Shown here one piece after another: positions 39,777 to 49,026 of a stretch of DNA of 64,000 nucleotides. Position numbers and translations under genes: made by a program. This DNA comes from Geomonas azotofigens. GTDB taxonomy: Bacteria; Desulfobacterota; Desulfuromonadia; Geobacterales; Geobacteraceae. The DNA lies in the NCBI RefSeq assembly GCF_018919395.1, contig NZ_JAHLME010000002.1, forward strand, positions 186,001 to 250,000, read 5' to 3'. Every line of letters begins with the position of its first letter. The first letter of the stretch is position 1. The notes below the pieces were generated by a model. It was not told the origin of the DNA and did not search any database. It saw nothing but the letters and a program-made list of their open reading frames with translations.

Positions 39777-40430
39777 TCAAGAGATCAGGACGCTGGTGAT
39801 CGAAGACCAGGGCCCGGGGCCATCAGGACCGTGGTGCCTCATCCTGAAGAAGGTATTGCCCGGCTCAAGATCATCCAGGAGCATATTTTTGGCATCAGGG
39901 AACATGGATTTGTGGAACCAATCCGACTCGCTCGCAGGGTCCTTGGTATTGATATGAATCTCATGGTTGTACGCGCCAGGCGATGAACTTGCTCTAGCCA
40001 TGGCTTTTCTCGGTTCCCCTAAATTGGTGACAGTGAAATCGGGGGGAGAGGCAAGAGGCAACTTGGTCCTGCGGTAAGTCCTACGCTCTTGAGCGATGTT
40101 GAATCCAGTAGTGTACAGGGCATCTGGGTTCCGCATCGACACAGCCTCCAGGAACGAGGCCATCTCATCGAGGAGGGCAATGATCTCTTCAATGAGTTTG
40201 TCCCGGTCGCGGATCAGAAGCCGGTCGCCATTACTGGCCAGGCGGTAGGCTGTTGCCAGCGCCGTAACCAGTTCGACGAACTTTTGCAGGAGCGCGGCAT
40301 TGCCTCCCCAGACCGAATCCGGATAGTTCTTGTTGCCAATCAGGCTGAGATGCACCTTCTGTGTAAATGAAAGAAACTCCTTAGGACTAAGCCGACGATA
40401 GTCCCTCTTTATTCTCTTCTGCATGGCCAT
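39777..40430 (-). CDS. Hypothetical protein with C-terminal fibronectin-III-like domain
   Basis: A 217-aa protein without a signal peptide. Residues 1-120 are helical and charged ('LVTALATAYRLASNGDRLLI'). The last ~85 residues have the cadence of an FnIII domain: 'NLGEPRKAMARASSSPGAYN', a Trp ('SDWFHKSMF'), 'LEPGNTFFRMRHHGPDGPGP' and 'WSSITSV', matching the W...L-x-P-G-x-x-Y/F-x-x-R-x-R...G-x-G-x-W-S pattern. A cytoplasmic FnIII-containing protein is unusual and I do not know its role. AAAGGAGG lies 5 nt before the ATG at 40430. Confidence 0.7.
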   Translation of the reverse strand: MAMQKRIKRDYRRLSPKEFLSFTQKVHLSLIGNKNYPDSVWGGNAALLQKFVELVTALATAYRLASNGDRLLIRDRDKLIEEIIALLDEMASFLEAVSMRNPDALYTTGFNIAQERRTYRRTKLPLASPPDFTVTNLGEPRKAMARASSSPGAYNHEIHINTKDPASESDWFHKSMFPDAKNMLLDDLEPGNTFFRMRHHGPDGPGPWSSITSVLIS

Positions 40431-40587
40431 TGATGCCTCCTTTGCCGTGGTGCGTTGGCTATCCGTTAAGATTAACCTACACTAATCGTGCTAAAGGATA
40501 TAGAGCACCTTCCGGGATGTCAAGCAACAGAGCGAGGTCTTTTCATTGCGGTGCGACTACAGGATATGCGCCGCACTTTGGGGCAGG

Positions 40588-40908
40588 TCACTCCGATACC
40601 GGCGGTGCCCATTTCAGCTTCGGGCCTGACTTTTTTGGCGCTTCCGCCGACTCCTTCCCGCCAGCGGGAGCGGACTGCTTCCCGAGCAGGAGTGCCCTTA
40701 CCTTTTCGGAGAGGGGAACGGAGGTCTCGCCGACGGTAATATCCTGAATATCTTTGGCGTGCCCGGCCAGCTCGATGGTCTGTTTCTCCCCCGAGGCGTA
40801 CTTGATGACCAGTGTGTCGGCAAGGGCCGTCCCGCTGATGGCCACAGAGATGACGGCTGCCCCTAACGATTTTAGTTTCCACTTCATACGGACTCGGTTA
40901 AGCTTCAT
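40588..40908 (-). CDS. Small exported hypothetical protein
   Basis: A 106-aa protein with a long basic n-region followed by a signal peptide ('LGAAVISVAISGTALA') and a ~70-residue mature part containing 'VIKYASGEKQTIELAGHAKD' and a Lys/Pro-rich tail. The mature segment resembles small beta-strand pairs that precede sugar- or peptide-binding modules, but I do not recognise a family. AGGAG with 6-nt spacing supports 40908; an internal ATG at 40887 would give a shorter n-region. Confidence 0.65.
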   Translation of the reverse strand: MKLNRVRMKWKLKSLGAAVISVAISGTALADTLVIKYASGEKQTIELAGHAKDIQDITVGETSVPLSEKVRALLLGKQSAPAGGKESAEAPKKSGPKLKWAPPVSE

Positions 40909-41076
40909 GAACTACTCCTATTTCTGAGATAGAGGAAACCACTGTGTACAAATACGACGACGACATGACGGGCACGACGCCAAAGTTCACACTTTTTAAC
41001 TCAGATGTTTGGTTGCACAGGGCACGGGCCGGATAAGCTCTTTCATGCGAAGGAAAGTTCACCGCCAAATGCATCT

Positions 41077-42852
41077 TCAAAGGGATATACGGCCGCTTGA
41101 AACTTCGTAAACATTTACGTCTGGATTGCTCGCTTCTGGAATAATCCGCAGAGAAGGATGCTGCCCAGAGAGGAAAGGTGCGAGAATGGCTTTGTAAGTA
41201 TCTTGGTCCCTTGATTCGATACTTTTTTGGCTAAATAGCACATACTTCACACCTGTTGAGCGTAGAAAATCTCGCCGCCACTCTTCCGACGTGTCAGGTT
41301 GTAGGAAACGTGACCAGAGAGCCATCTTCTTCATGAAATCCGGGGTTTCAGCCCAGTGACCAGCGTGGACCGGATGTCCAGTCAACCCCGGAGTGAAACA
41401 GGCCAAGGTGTAGTCGAAAATTTCATATTTTCCTGTCGATGGATCAAGTGCAATCCAGGGGAGCGGTTGGATGACCGATTGAGGTGGTGTCTTGGATCGA
41501 ACCCAGTCAAGCGAACTCACTTCACCCACAAGAAGAAAAGGACGCACCCGCCCCCCCCTCTCCGATCCCTTATTCTTCGAGAGAAGAACGATACTGTTGG
41601 TAACGAAACGCAAATTTGATAACGATAGAAAGATAATGATGCAAGAAAGCACTATCCTTCTCCAATTTGGGCCAATAGGAGTCAGCATCATGGTAAGTGC
41701 AGCGCCGGCAAGAATCGCGAGAGGCAGATGCGCGCCCATAATCATTTTTCTTTGAAACGCCACGGGGAGATATGAGACCGCTACGTTAACGATGAACCAA
41801 ACCACCAAAAAACACCGGGGATTAAATGCCAGCGAATTTGCCGCAACACGTTCAGTACGGAATACCGGCATCCTCCTACGATTCAACGCGCCAACCACGC
41901 CTAGTATGAAAACGGGTCCGAATCCAAGCAAGTACATGAGAAGCGGCGGAGACAACGTCTCTATAGCTACGCGTTTGGCAAATACATGCTCTGTTTTCAG
42001 AAGCCATACCATGTAACCAGTTGAAACCGCGGTTAGACCGCTGACAATACCCCACCTCTTCAACGATCCGGTACCGATACGGCGGTCAACTACGAACTGT
42101 ATGATCAGATAGCAGTTCCATGCGGCCATAATTGGAATCACATCGTAAGTATGAATATTCCCCAATAGAAGCCCGCACATTCCTGCCAATAATGCGTATC
42201 GAGGATCTCCGGTGCGCTCTGCAGTGATGAGCCAGCCGACGATCCCGACCATCAAAAGCAGGGACACTGTAAACAGGGGGTAGAGGTAAATACTGAGGAA
42301 TGAAATGGCCTCCGGCTGCCAGATATCCACGGGTCCCAGACGATCCAATTGCCAGAATGCGGGGATCCATCCGAATCCCGCTGAAAAGCAAACAACAAGA
42401 AAAGCATTTATTTTGGACTGTCGCCCCTCAAGGAAAAGACCGACCAGCCACCAGATAGCTCGCAGGAAACAAACACCCAGGAGAAATCGGGCCACCAGAT
42501 AAACCACGATAGTGGATAAACCCGTGATCCGCGCCATGCTGCCAAGGGAAAGAAAAAACAGGTTAAATTGGTAGTTTAGCTGGAACTCGTTCGTGAATAA
42601 ATTACGATGAAAGAAGTGCCCATCGGCCGCCTGCTGCATCCAGGAAAGGTAGACACAAGGATCGGAGATAGTGTAGTTGAACCAGGAGTAGTAACCGAAT
42701 TCGGGCCGGCTACCCCGCAAGAATTCACCATAGAGATAGGGCATCGAAGTGATGACCATCACACATACGGAGACGAGCCAGACGGTGAGATTGCCTTTGC
42801 TACCGAATGATGAATTGTACGGCCTGCCTGCTGGCGTGGATTTCTCAGTCAT
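41077..42852 (-). CDS. Polytopic membrane protein, GT-C-like
   Basis: A 591-aa protein with about 11-12 membrane segments and a C-terminal soluble domain (about 450-591). The first periplasmic loop carries acidic residues ('YYSWFNYTISDPCVYLSWM'), and 'PIMAAWNCYLIIQFV' is one of many hydrophobic helices. The plan resembles GT-C glycosyltransferases or oligosaccharide-modifying enzymes that use polyprenyl-linked sugars. I cannot assign a family with confidence. Its ATG lies within the 3' end of the preceding gene (8-nt overlap), so the two are translationally coupled. Base composition is lower in GC than in the first 40 kb. Confidence 0.7.
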   Translation of the reverse strand: MTEKSTPAGRPYNSSFGSKGNLTVWLVSVCVMVITSMPYLYGEFLRGSRPEFGYYSWFNYTISDPCVYLSWMQQAADGHFFHRNLFTNEFQLNYQFNLFFLSLGSMARITGLSTIVVYLVARFLLGVCFLRAIWWLVGLFLEGRQSKINAFLVVCFSAGFGWIPAFWQLDRLGPVDIWQPEAISFLSIYLYPLFTVSLLLMVGIVGWLITAERTGDPRYALLAGMCGLLLGNIHTYDVIPIMAAWNCYLIIQFVVDRRIGTGSLKRWGIVSGLTAVSTGYMVWLLKTEHVFAKRVAIETLSPPLLMYLLGFGPVFILGVVGALNRRRMPVFRTERVAANSLAFNPRCFLVVWFIVNVAVSYLPVAFQRKMIMGAHLPLAILAGAALTMMLTPIGPNWRRIVLSCIIIFLSLSNLRFVTNSIVLLSKNKGSERGGRVRPFLLVGEVSSLDWVRSKTPPQSVIQPLPWIALDPSTGKYEIFDYTLACFTPGLTGHPVHAGHWAETPDFMKKMALWSRFLQPDTSEEWRRDFLRSTGVKYVLFSQKSIESRDQDTYKAILAPFLSGQHPSLRIIPEASNPDVNVYEVSSGRISL

Positions 42853-44554
42853 TGAAACCGCCTATTACATATTGTCTGAGGCAATAGAGCAAAAGCGTCG
42901 CCAGTGATAGCAGCGACAGGTATTTCGCGAGGCGCCTGACCGGCGTGTCGACAAAGTTCAGGGTAAGGGTGTGCCTGCCCTGCGGCACTCGGACCAGCAT
43001 CGCTCCGCTTTGCTTCTCGATCCCTACCGGTGTCTTCACACCATCAACTTCGGCCTCCCAACCCGGGTAGAAAGAAGTCCCTATCCTGAGCATCGAGGGC
43101 GTCAAGGCGTTTACCTCAACGCTCCTTCGTTCAGCGTCCCATTTACTTATCGCAGATGAGGCAACGCCGGAAAGCGTCACAACGCGCACATGCTTTTGCG
43201 CCAGCAGTTGGTCGGGATCCGATACGGTTTTCGGCGTATATTCCAGCGCCACGCTATAGCCAGCGTAATCTTTGGGATGTGTCTTGTCGCTCCGGACTAC
43301 GATGACTAGCGAAACCAGCAAGGTGGCACCCAGGCAGTAGAACACGGTCCTGCTCCACCGGCCTGAGACCGCCCCTGGACCCGCCTCCCGCAATGAGATA
43401 AACCTCCCGAGTAAAAAACAGAGCGACAACTCCATCATCGATATCCAGCGCCACGGGAATTGCAAAGTGGGCAAGCCGGGGACCAGACCCCAAACCGGTT
43501 GCGACAGCGGTATGGTAAGAAAGAAGGCGATCAGGAACAGCATGATGAAAAAGGAGTGCTGCGAGAGGTCCTTCTTTTTGACGTTTCGCGAAAGCGCCAG
43601 TACCAACGCCAGGAACAAGGCCAGTTCCAGGAGGGTCGCGGCGTGAAGCATGAGCCTGAAATCGCGCAGCCCTTGCGTGAGACCGTCGAGCAGGAACAAG
43701 AAGTTCTGCCTGTAGTCGCCGACACTGCACTTCACGATGTAGTCGATGTGGACGAAACTGCGCTCCAACACGGCCGGAAGCAGGTAGAACGACGAAAGCC
43801 CGAGCCCCACGGCCAATGCGAAAAGAGCTAGGCGGAATGCCTTGCCATCCTTGTGCAAATGGTAATTGAACAGGAGATATGCGCCAAGGACCCAGGTGAA
43901 GATAAACCCGGATACCAGGTGGGTCAGTATCAGACCGGCATAGCTCAGGCTCAATCCTGAAAAATACGCCCGCTTTACCGGGGCTGTGAATATGCCGTGC
44001 GTACAAAGGATAACCAGGGGGAACCAGGCGAAAGCGAACAACTCGGCAAAAGTGCCGCGGGCATAAAGATCAAGAAGATGGAACGGCAGTACCTGGTAAA
44101 GAATGGCGGCAAAGAGACCACCTTCCCGGCCTGACAGCCGCGCCGCGGCGCATGACATGGCGATTCCCGAGAAGAAGAAAGCAGACCACGTACTTATTAC
44201 CATCGAGACAGGGATAGAACCGACCAGCAAATTCAGTGACGCGGCGAAATAGTAGCTCAGGGGCGAGTAGAAGATGAAATTCGGACTACCGTAGCCGTTA
44301 TTTGCCCCGCCTAGCCAATGCGGGATAATGGTACCGCTGCCGAGAGCGCCGGCGAACTGGCCCGCCTGGAAGAGATGGAAACCGATGTCGTGTGAAACCG
44401 GCAAGGCCATCCGTACCACGGGCTGAAAGGTGCAGTACAACGCCGTGAACGCAATGAGCAGACAAGCGGTGGCAGTCCCGCAGGAACCGGCTTTAGCGTT
44501 GAGTGTGACTGGCAGGATCGGCATATTGAGGCGGTTCCCGGTCAGGTGTTCCAT
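42845..44554 (-). CDS. PTPS-related/YfhO-like polytopic membrane protein
   Basis: A 569-aa protein with about 12 membrane helices. The N-terminal part ('SHDIGFHLFQAGQFAGALG', 'HWLGGANNGYGSPNFIFYSP', 'YARGTFAELFAFAWFPLVIL') matches the 6-pyruvoyl-tetrahydropterin-synthase-related membrane family, a misleading name for GT-C-like proteins. The C terminus ('GTSFYPGWEAEVDG', 'VRVPQGRHTLTL') is the YfhO-type beta domain found in lipid-linked sugar transferases. It is coupled by overlap to the next membrane protein. The start at 44554 has a weak ribosome site; 44524 is an alternative. Confidence 0.78.
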   Translation of the reverse strand: MEHLTGNRLNMPILPVTLNAKAGSCGTATACLLIAFTALYCTFQPVVRMALPVSHDIGFHLFQAGQFAGALGSGTIIPHWLGGANNGYGSPNFIFYSPLSYYFAASLNLLVGSIPVSMVISTWSAFFFSGIAMSCAAARLSGREGGLFAAILYQVLPFHLLDLYARGTFAELFAFAWFPLVILCTHGIFTAPVKRAYFSGLSLSYAGLILTHLVSGFIFTWVLGAYLLFNYHLHKDGKAFRLALFALAVGLGLSSFYLLPAVLERSFVHIDYIVKCSVGDYRQNFLFLLDGLTQGLRDFRLMLHAATLLELALFLALVLALSRNVKKKDLSQHSFFIMLFLIAFFLTIPLSQPVWGLVPGLPTLQFPWRWISMMELSLCFLLGRFISLREAGPGAVSGRWSRTVFYCLGATLLVSLVIVVRSDKTHPKDYAGYSVALEYTPKTVSDPDQLLAQKHVRVVTLSGVASSAISKWDAERRSVEVNALTPSMLRIGTSFYPGWEAEVDGVKTPVGIEKQSGAMLVRVPQGRHTLTLNFVDTPVRRLAKYLSLLSLATLLLYCLRQYVIGGFND

Positions 44555-44566
44555 GAGGCTGGAAGA

Positions 44567-44995
44567 TTATTGTTGCCTAAGGTGCGAGATGTTTTGTATC
44601 TTGCGAGCCGTCCGGTTCTTGAATAGCCCCCATGGGCCGGACCTCGCGAACAGATCACAATACCTGGCCAGCCGGAGATAGACCTCCGGCGGCGCCTGGC
44701 GAACCAGCACGTAGTCGTAGTATGCGCCGTGCTCCTGCCACGAAAAGTCCGCCACTTTGTGCGGATAGGGAAGCCGTAACCCCGGCCGGTACTGCACCGG
44801 ATCATGGCGTTCGGGAAGAGGGTCGGGTTTGCCCCTCCGCCCACAAGCAGTTGATAATAGTCGGCGTCGTGTAAGTGTATTTCGTTGAAACACGCACCAG
44901 ATTCCGACTACCAGCCAGTCAGCGCCGCGGGCAATACCGCGCGGTGCGAGATGCTCCTTCTCCCATATCAGTCCCATCATATCGGCATGAGCCAA
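44567..44995 (-). pseudogene. Frameshifted C-terminal fragment of a membrane-protein soluble domain
   Basis: Coherent protein sequence continues across three frames on the minus strand: 'ADWLVVGIWC', then in another frame 'NEIHLHDADYYQLLVGGGAN' and 'PTLFPNAMIR', then back to 'RLPYPHKVADFSWQEHGAYY' and 'YVLVRQAPPEVYLRLARYCD'. At least two frameshifts are therefore needed, and no start region remains upstream. The fragment resembles the end of a glycan-island membrane protein like its two downstream neighbours, but I cannot name the family. Sequencing indels are an alternative explanation. Confidence 0.55.
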
Positions 44996-45019
44996 AACTT
45001 CTGACCCCGGAGGCGAACC

Positions 45020-45454
45020 ATGTACAACTACGACGAGGAAATGAACAGCAGCGGCCAGCAGTTCCAGTTACCCGGATGGATAGCCTGCGCCCCCTTCGAG
45101 GAGTACCTCGGCATGCAGGTAGAAGAGGCCAAGGACGGGCGGGCGGTCCTTACCATGCCGTTCAAACTGAAACTGGCGCAGGGGGTGGGACTGATGCATG
45201 GCGGTGCCATCACCTCACTGGCGGACACCGCCGTTGCCATGGCCATAAAGAGCATCCTGCCCGAAGGCTCCGACTTCGTCACGGTAGACCTGCACCTGAA
45301 GTTCTTCGCCGCGGTGCGGGAGGGATCAGTGCGCGCGGTGGCCCGCGCCATCCCCAAAGACGAGCGCAAGATCGTGGGAGAAGCGGAGATCTTCAACGGC
45401 GACACCAAGGTGGCCGAGTTCAGCGCCTTCTTCATCGTCAAGGCAACGGTGTGA
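45020..45454 (+). CDS. PaaI-family hotdog thioesterase
   Basis: A 144-aa single hotdog-fold acyl-CoA thioesterase. The helix and active-site loop 'GLMHGGAITSLADTAVAMAI' carries the conserved H-G-G and the catalytic acid D, and 'DFVTVDLHLKFFAAVREGSV' forms the central strands. The family hydrolyses phenylacetyl- or other aryl/acyl-CoA; the substrate is open. GGAGG precedes the ATG. It is transcribed against the glycan island and overlaps the 3' end of the convergent glycosyltransferase by 17 bp. Confidence 0.88.
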   Translation: MYNYDEEMNSSGQQFQLPGWIACAPFEEYLGMQVEEAKDGRAVLTMPFKLKLAQGVGLMHGGAITSLADTAVAMAIKSILPEGSDFVTVDLHLKFFAAVREGSVRAVARAIPKDERKIVGEAEIFNGDTKVAEFSAFFIVKATV

Positions 45455-46475
45455 TCCGTTCCTCAATGGCACTGCTTCCGTCGCCGTCCTGCTGCTCAAA
45501 AATTCTGCCATGTTGACCGACTTCGGTGGACGCTGCGCGTACTGTTTGTTCTATGAAATAGCGCGGTCGCCTTTTAGTCTCGAGATAGACCTTGGCAACG
45601 TATTCCCCTACGACTCCGATGCTCAGCATCTGTATGCCACCGAGAAAATAGATCGGAATTACGGACGAGGCCCATCCCGGAATTGTGGAATTGAGGACAA
45701 AATGACCGTAGGTGACCCAGACGACCATGGCGATACTCAATGAGCAGACCACGATACCCAAGGCGGAAATTAGACGCAGGGGCATAATGCTGAAAGATGT
45801 AATACCATCAATGGCCAACCCCAACATGCGCCTTAGTGGATATTTCGACACCCCCGCAAACCTCTTGACGCGATCGTAATACACGGCTGTTGCAGGAAAC
45901 CCCAGTTGCGGCACAATTCCGCGGAGAAAAAGGTTAACCTCGGAATACTCACGCAGACTTTCAACAGCCCGTCTTCCAAGTAATCTGAAATCCGCGTGTC
46001 CATAGACGACCTTTGCTCCCATCAAGCGCAGGAGTTTGTAATAGGCTTGGGCCGATGAACGTTTGAATGTGGTATCAGTCGCACGGGATCTACGGACGCC
46101 ATAGACTATGTCGAATCCTTGCTGGAATCTGCGTACCATCTCTTCGATGGCATTAACATCATCCTGGAGGTCAGCATCGATAGTGACTATCGCATCTCCT
46201 TCCACCGTCAAAACGCCAGCAAGCAATGCGCTCTGGTGCCCCCTGTTGCACGACAGTTTGATTCCGCAGACCCGTGACTCTGTCAAAGCTAAAGACTGTA
46301 TTATTTCCCAGGTTTGATCAGTGCTGCCATCATCAACAAAGCAGATTAGGCTTCCGGCCGCGATGACGTTGTCGTTTTGTAGACGGTTTAACAATTCCAC
46401 CAAACGGCGTCCGCTTTCAGGAAGGACTTCTTCTTCATTGTAGCAAGGCATAACTATAGCAAGCCGTGTAGTCAT
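45438..46475 (-). CDS. GtrB/DPM-type polyprenyl-phosphate glycosyltransferase
   Basis: A 345-aa GT2 enzyme with two C-terminal membrane helices (about 225-295), the GtrB/ArnC plan. Motifs: 'LAIVMPCYNEEEVLPES', 'LICFVDDGSTDQTWE', 'NRGHQSALLAG', metal site 'VTIDADLQDD', and 'GVSKYPLRRMLGLAIDGITS'. It would attach a sugar from a nucleotide donor to undecaprenyl phosphate on the cytoplasmic face, supplying GT-C enzymes nearby. The last residues form a polar tail ('HGRIFEQQDGDGSS') that extends into the thioesterase 3' end. AAAGAGGG precedes the ATG. Confidence 0.9.
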   Translation of the reverse strand: MTTRLAIVMPCYNEEEVLPESGRRLVELLNRLQNDNVIAAGSLICFVDDGSTDQTWEIIQSLALTESRVCGIKLSCNRGHQSALLAGVLTVEGDAIVTIDADLQDDVNAIEEMVRRFQQGFDIVYGVRRSRATDTTFKRSSAQAYYKLLRLMGAKVVYGHADFRLLGRRAVESLREYSEVNLFLRGIVPQLGFPATAVYYDRVKRFAGVSKYPLRRMLGLAIDGITSFSIMPLRLISALGIVVCSLSIAMVVWVTYGHFVLNSTIPGWASSVIPIYFLGGIQMLSIGVVGEYVAKVYLETKRRPRYFIEQTVRAASTEVGQHGRIFEQQDGDGSSAIEERITPLP

Positions 46476-46540
46476 TGCTGTCCCTCTTTGGAATCAAATA
46501 AAAATCAATTTTAGGTACTTACTCTTGATGCCAGTCCAGT

Positions 46541-47146
46541 TTATTTAAAATAGGGATTGATGCTAAGGTAGTCTCCCTGGATATTGTCTTTCCACACCAC
46601 GCACAAGCTTTTAAGCTGCATCAAGAATCTTAATAGGATATTGATCTGGCGAGGTCGCATAGTTTCTAAAAACTTGTTACGCTCTATAAAATGAATAATT
46701 TCCTTTCTTGGATCGTATCCGCATAACCATTTATGAATGGGGTCGTTATTTCGAATGTAAAGGTCTACGCTATAGTACGGGACTTCGATATAGCCAGCCT
46801 TAGCGATCCGAGATAATTCAGAGCAGGTGCGAACTGGATCTTCCAGATGCTCGAGAACATGGCTACAAATCAAGAAGTCGAAATATTTATCAGCGAAGGG
46901 ATAAGGGAAGACATTGAGGTCTACATTATAAAACACTGACGATTTTTTTTTCCGGATGCCGAACCCACCACGTTGAATATCCGCACTTGCGGCTTGATCG
47001 ACGAGAACGTTGGCGTGTTTGTTAGGGAAATGGCCGCAACCAAAATCAGCAATTAAGACCATGTCTTTATGAATTAAGGGCTTGATCAATAAATTACGTT
47101 TAACCGTCAAGATAATCTGCATCAGAAACAAAAAAAATCTATTCAT
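46541..47146 (-). CDS. SAM-dependent methyltransferase-like protein, AT-rich gene
   Basis: A 201-aa protein with a methyltransferase-11-like core: 'DMVLIADFGCGHFPNKHANV' (motif I with the G-x-G replaced by G-C-G), then 'FPYPFADKYFDFLICSHVLE' and 'HLEDPVRTCSELSRIAKAGY'. An N-terminal hydrophobic stretch precedes it. The start at 47146 overlaps the preceding methyltransferase stop by 8 nt (ATGAATAG), preferred over 47176. GC content is clearly below that of the window, and codon use suggests acquisition with the rest of the glycan island. Confidence 0.75.
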   Translation of the reverse strand: MNRFFLFLMQIILTVKRNLLIKPLIHKDMVLIADFGCGHFPNKHANVLVDQAASADIQRGGFGIRKKKSSVFYNVDLNVFPYPFADKYFDFLICSHVLEHLEDPVRTCSELSRIAKAGYIEVPYYSVDLYIRNNDPIHKWLCGYDPRKEIIHFIERNKFLETMRPRQINILLRFLMQLKSLCVVWKDNIQGDYLSINPYFK

Positions 47147-48035
47147 GCCTTGATCCTTCAAGAGAAAAGCGCGCATTTTTAATCAATGTGAATACAGTAG
47201 TCGAGTTGGGAAACAGGCATGAGAGCAGGTAACATAGGGGCATGAAAGCCAGGAAGAGGGAATGCCGGTATCGCCCGGCGAGTACCGTGGCCAGACTCCC
47301 CGCCCAGGTATTCGGGAAGATACCATATCGACTGTCCGCAAGGCGGAATCCGTGAGATTTAGCTAGAATGGATAGACTGTCCCCCTCCGGGAAACTTATA
47401 TGACGAGGGGCATCTAGCCCATGCCAATGTTTTCTGAATTTCCGGGCTTCCCAAGATCTAATATTGGGTACAGCTATGTGCACAATGCCACCATCCTTTA
47501 GAATCCTGCTCCAGAATCCGAAAACCAAGTGTAGGTCTGTGAGGTGCTCAACGACGAAATGTGCTGTGATTACATCCACTCTTTCTTTGAGATCACCTTC
47601 TGCTTCACCAATGCTGTTATAGACTTTACATCCCAACCGCTCACGTACACGTTCTGCCTGCTCGCTGACGGGCTCAAAACCAATGATCTCACCAACATCA
47701 TCACGAATCGATTCGAGGTAAGAACCATCACCGCAGCCGAAATCCATTAATACAGCACCAGCGGCACTTTCCTTTGGTTCAAAATAGACCCTACGAATCA
47801 TGACCCTCCGGGCGAGGGAAAAGAACCAGCTCCTTTCATGGTGCATAGGATAGCTTTCTGGATAGAAAGTTCGTGTATCACACGGTATCGGAACTTGCTG
47901 AACTAGCCGGCATCCTTCACACACCCCGTAGTCCACAACATATGGCGTACACAGGTATAGGTCCTCGCATCTCTCAAGCCAGTGATCCTTCACTGGTTGA
48001 CCACATGCTATACACCTTGAAATGTCCATAAGCAT
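47139..48035 (-). CDS. Zinc-ribbon plus SAM methyltransferase (surface-sugar type)
   Basis: A 298-aa protein with an N-terminal four-cysteine ribbon ('CIACGQPVKD' and 'YGVCEGCRLVQ') followed by a class I methyltransferase domain ('GAVLMDFGCGDGSYLESI', 'GFEPVSEQAERVRE', 'DVITAHFVVEHLTDLH') and 'GLDAPRHISFPEGDSLSI'. The H-W-x-G-L-D-A-P-R-H segment is typical of methyltransferases in O-antigen and exopolysaccharide clusters. Hydrophobic residues near the C terminus may touch the membrane. Coupled by overlap to the next methyltransferase. AGGAG site before 48035; the ATG at 48029 is an alternative. Confidence 0.82.
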   Translation of the reverse strand: MLMDISRCIACGQPVKDHWLERCEDLYLCTPYVVDYGVCEGCRLVQQVPIPCDTRTFYPESYPMHHERSWFFSLARRVMIRRVYFEPKESAAGAVLMDFGCGDGSYLESIRDDVGEIIGFEPVSEQAERVRERLGCKVYNSIGEAEGDLKERVDVITAHFVVEHLTDLHLVFGFWSRILKDGGIVHIAVPNIRSWEARKFRKHWHGLDAPRHISFPEGDSLSILAKSHGFRLADSRYGIFPNTWAGSLATVLAGRYRHSLFLAFMPLCYLLSCLFPNSTTVFTLIKNARFSLEGSRHE

Positions 48036-48126
48036 TTACTCCTGACCAAAAACGAAATGGAGTTACGTTTCCACAAGCCCCTGTATTGATATGATTCGGT
48101 TGGAAAAGCAACCCTACGTTGAATGA

Positions 48127-48975
48127 TCAGCCCCCACCTAGCATAAGACGGTAAACCACCATCCTCAGTATCTGATTCATGGCTGCCATCACACTTCCAC
48201 CTAGAACTGCCATTCTCCCTATGTCGAATCGACCTGTGGCCGCGACTTTTTCCATGAATTCCTTGAATTGGGCGTACTGGTTACGACCGATGATCGCGCT
48301 CCATTGTGTCGGAGAAATACGGAAGCAGGCCAGAGGCGATTTTAAACAGTAACCGGGCCCATATTCCAGTAGCCGCACCCAATAGTCCAAATCAATTACG
48401 TAGGGGATCCGCCCATCAAAGCCTCCAACCTTGCGGGCCACATCAGCGCGAAAGAGCACCGCACTAGGCTCTCCGATCACATTGGTTCCTGATCGAACGC
48501 ACCTCTGCAAAATTGTCTTACCGTCAACCTCACCTTCAGGCCAGGGTGCCGACCGATCAAATAAGCGGGTCCCGTCGGGGCGGATGATAGTACGGCTGCA
48601 GAAAGCCAGGACCGCAGCTGCATTTTTTTCCAAGGCCGCAACCTCGATCGCCAGACAGTCAGAGGATAGAAGATCGTCTTGATGAAAAAGTTTCACATAT
48701 TTCCCGGAAGCTGCAGCCAATGCTCTGTTCCAGTTTCCCTCAGGCCCAATTCGCTCATTATTGCGTGAAAAATGGATTCTGGTGTCATCAAAACGATTGT
48801 GAACGACGCAGCTTGAGTCCGTCGAACAATCATCAAAGATGAGCAACTCGAAGTTGGTATAACTTTGGGCCAAGACGGAATTGATTGCCTCTGTAACGTA
48901 CCGCTCGCCATTGAAAATCGGCAAGCATACAGAGACAAGAGGTCGTTTTTCATATGATGAAGTTTTTTGGCTCAT
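48127..48975 (-). CDS. Family 2 glycosyltransferase
   Basis: A 282-aa GT-A enzyme: 'PLVSVCLPIFNGERYVTEAI', 'FELLIFDDCSTDSS', and metal/acceptor region 'YVKLFHQDDLLSSDCL' with the D-D pair. 'VGGFDGRIPYVIDLDYWVRL' is the usual acceptor-side motif of O-antigen GT2 enzymes. Cytoplasmic or peripheral. The start at 48975 gives the normal N terminus; 49008 is possible but adds unrelated residues. Neither has a strong ribosome site. It belongs to the AT-rich glycan island between methyltransferases and a DUF2079 protein. Confidence 0.85.
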   Translation of the reverse strand: MSQKTSSYEKRPLVSVCLPIFNGERYVTEAINSVLAQSYTNFELLIFDDCSTDSSCVVHNRFDDTRIHFSRNNERIGPEGNWNRALAAASGKYVKLFHQDDLLSSDCLAIEVAALEKNAAAVLAFCSRTIIRPDGTRLFDRSAPWPEGEVDGKTILQRCVRSGTNVIGEPSAVLFRADVARKVGGFDGRIPYVIDLDYWVRLLEYGPGYCLKSPLACFRISPTQWSAIIGRNQYAQFKEFMEKVAATGRFDIGRMAVLGGSVMAAMNQILRMVVYRLMLGGG

Positions 48976-49026
48976 GGTTGTCGATTTGCTAAAGCGTTTG
49001 GTGCACATTTAAAAGTATACAGTCTC

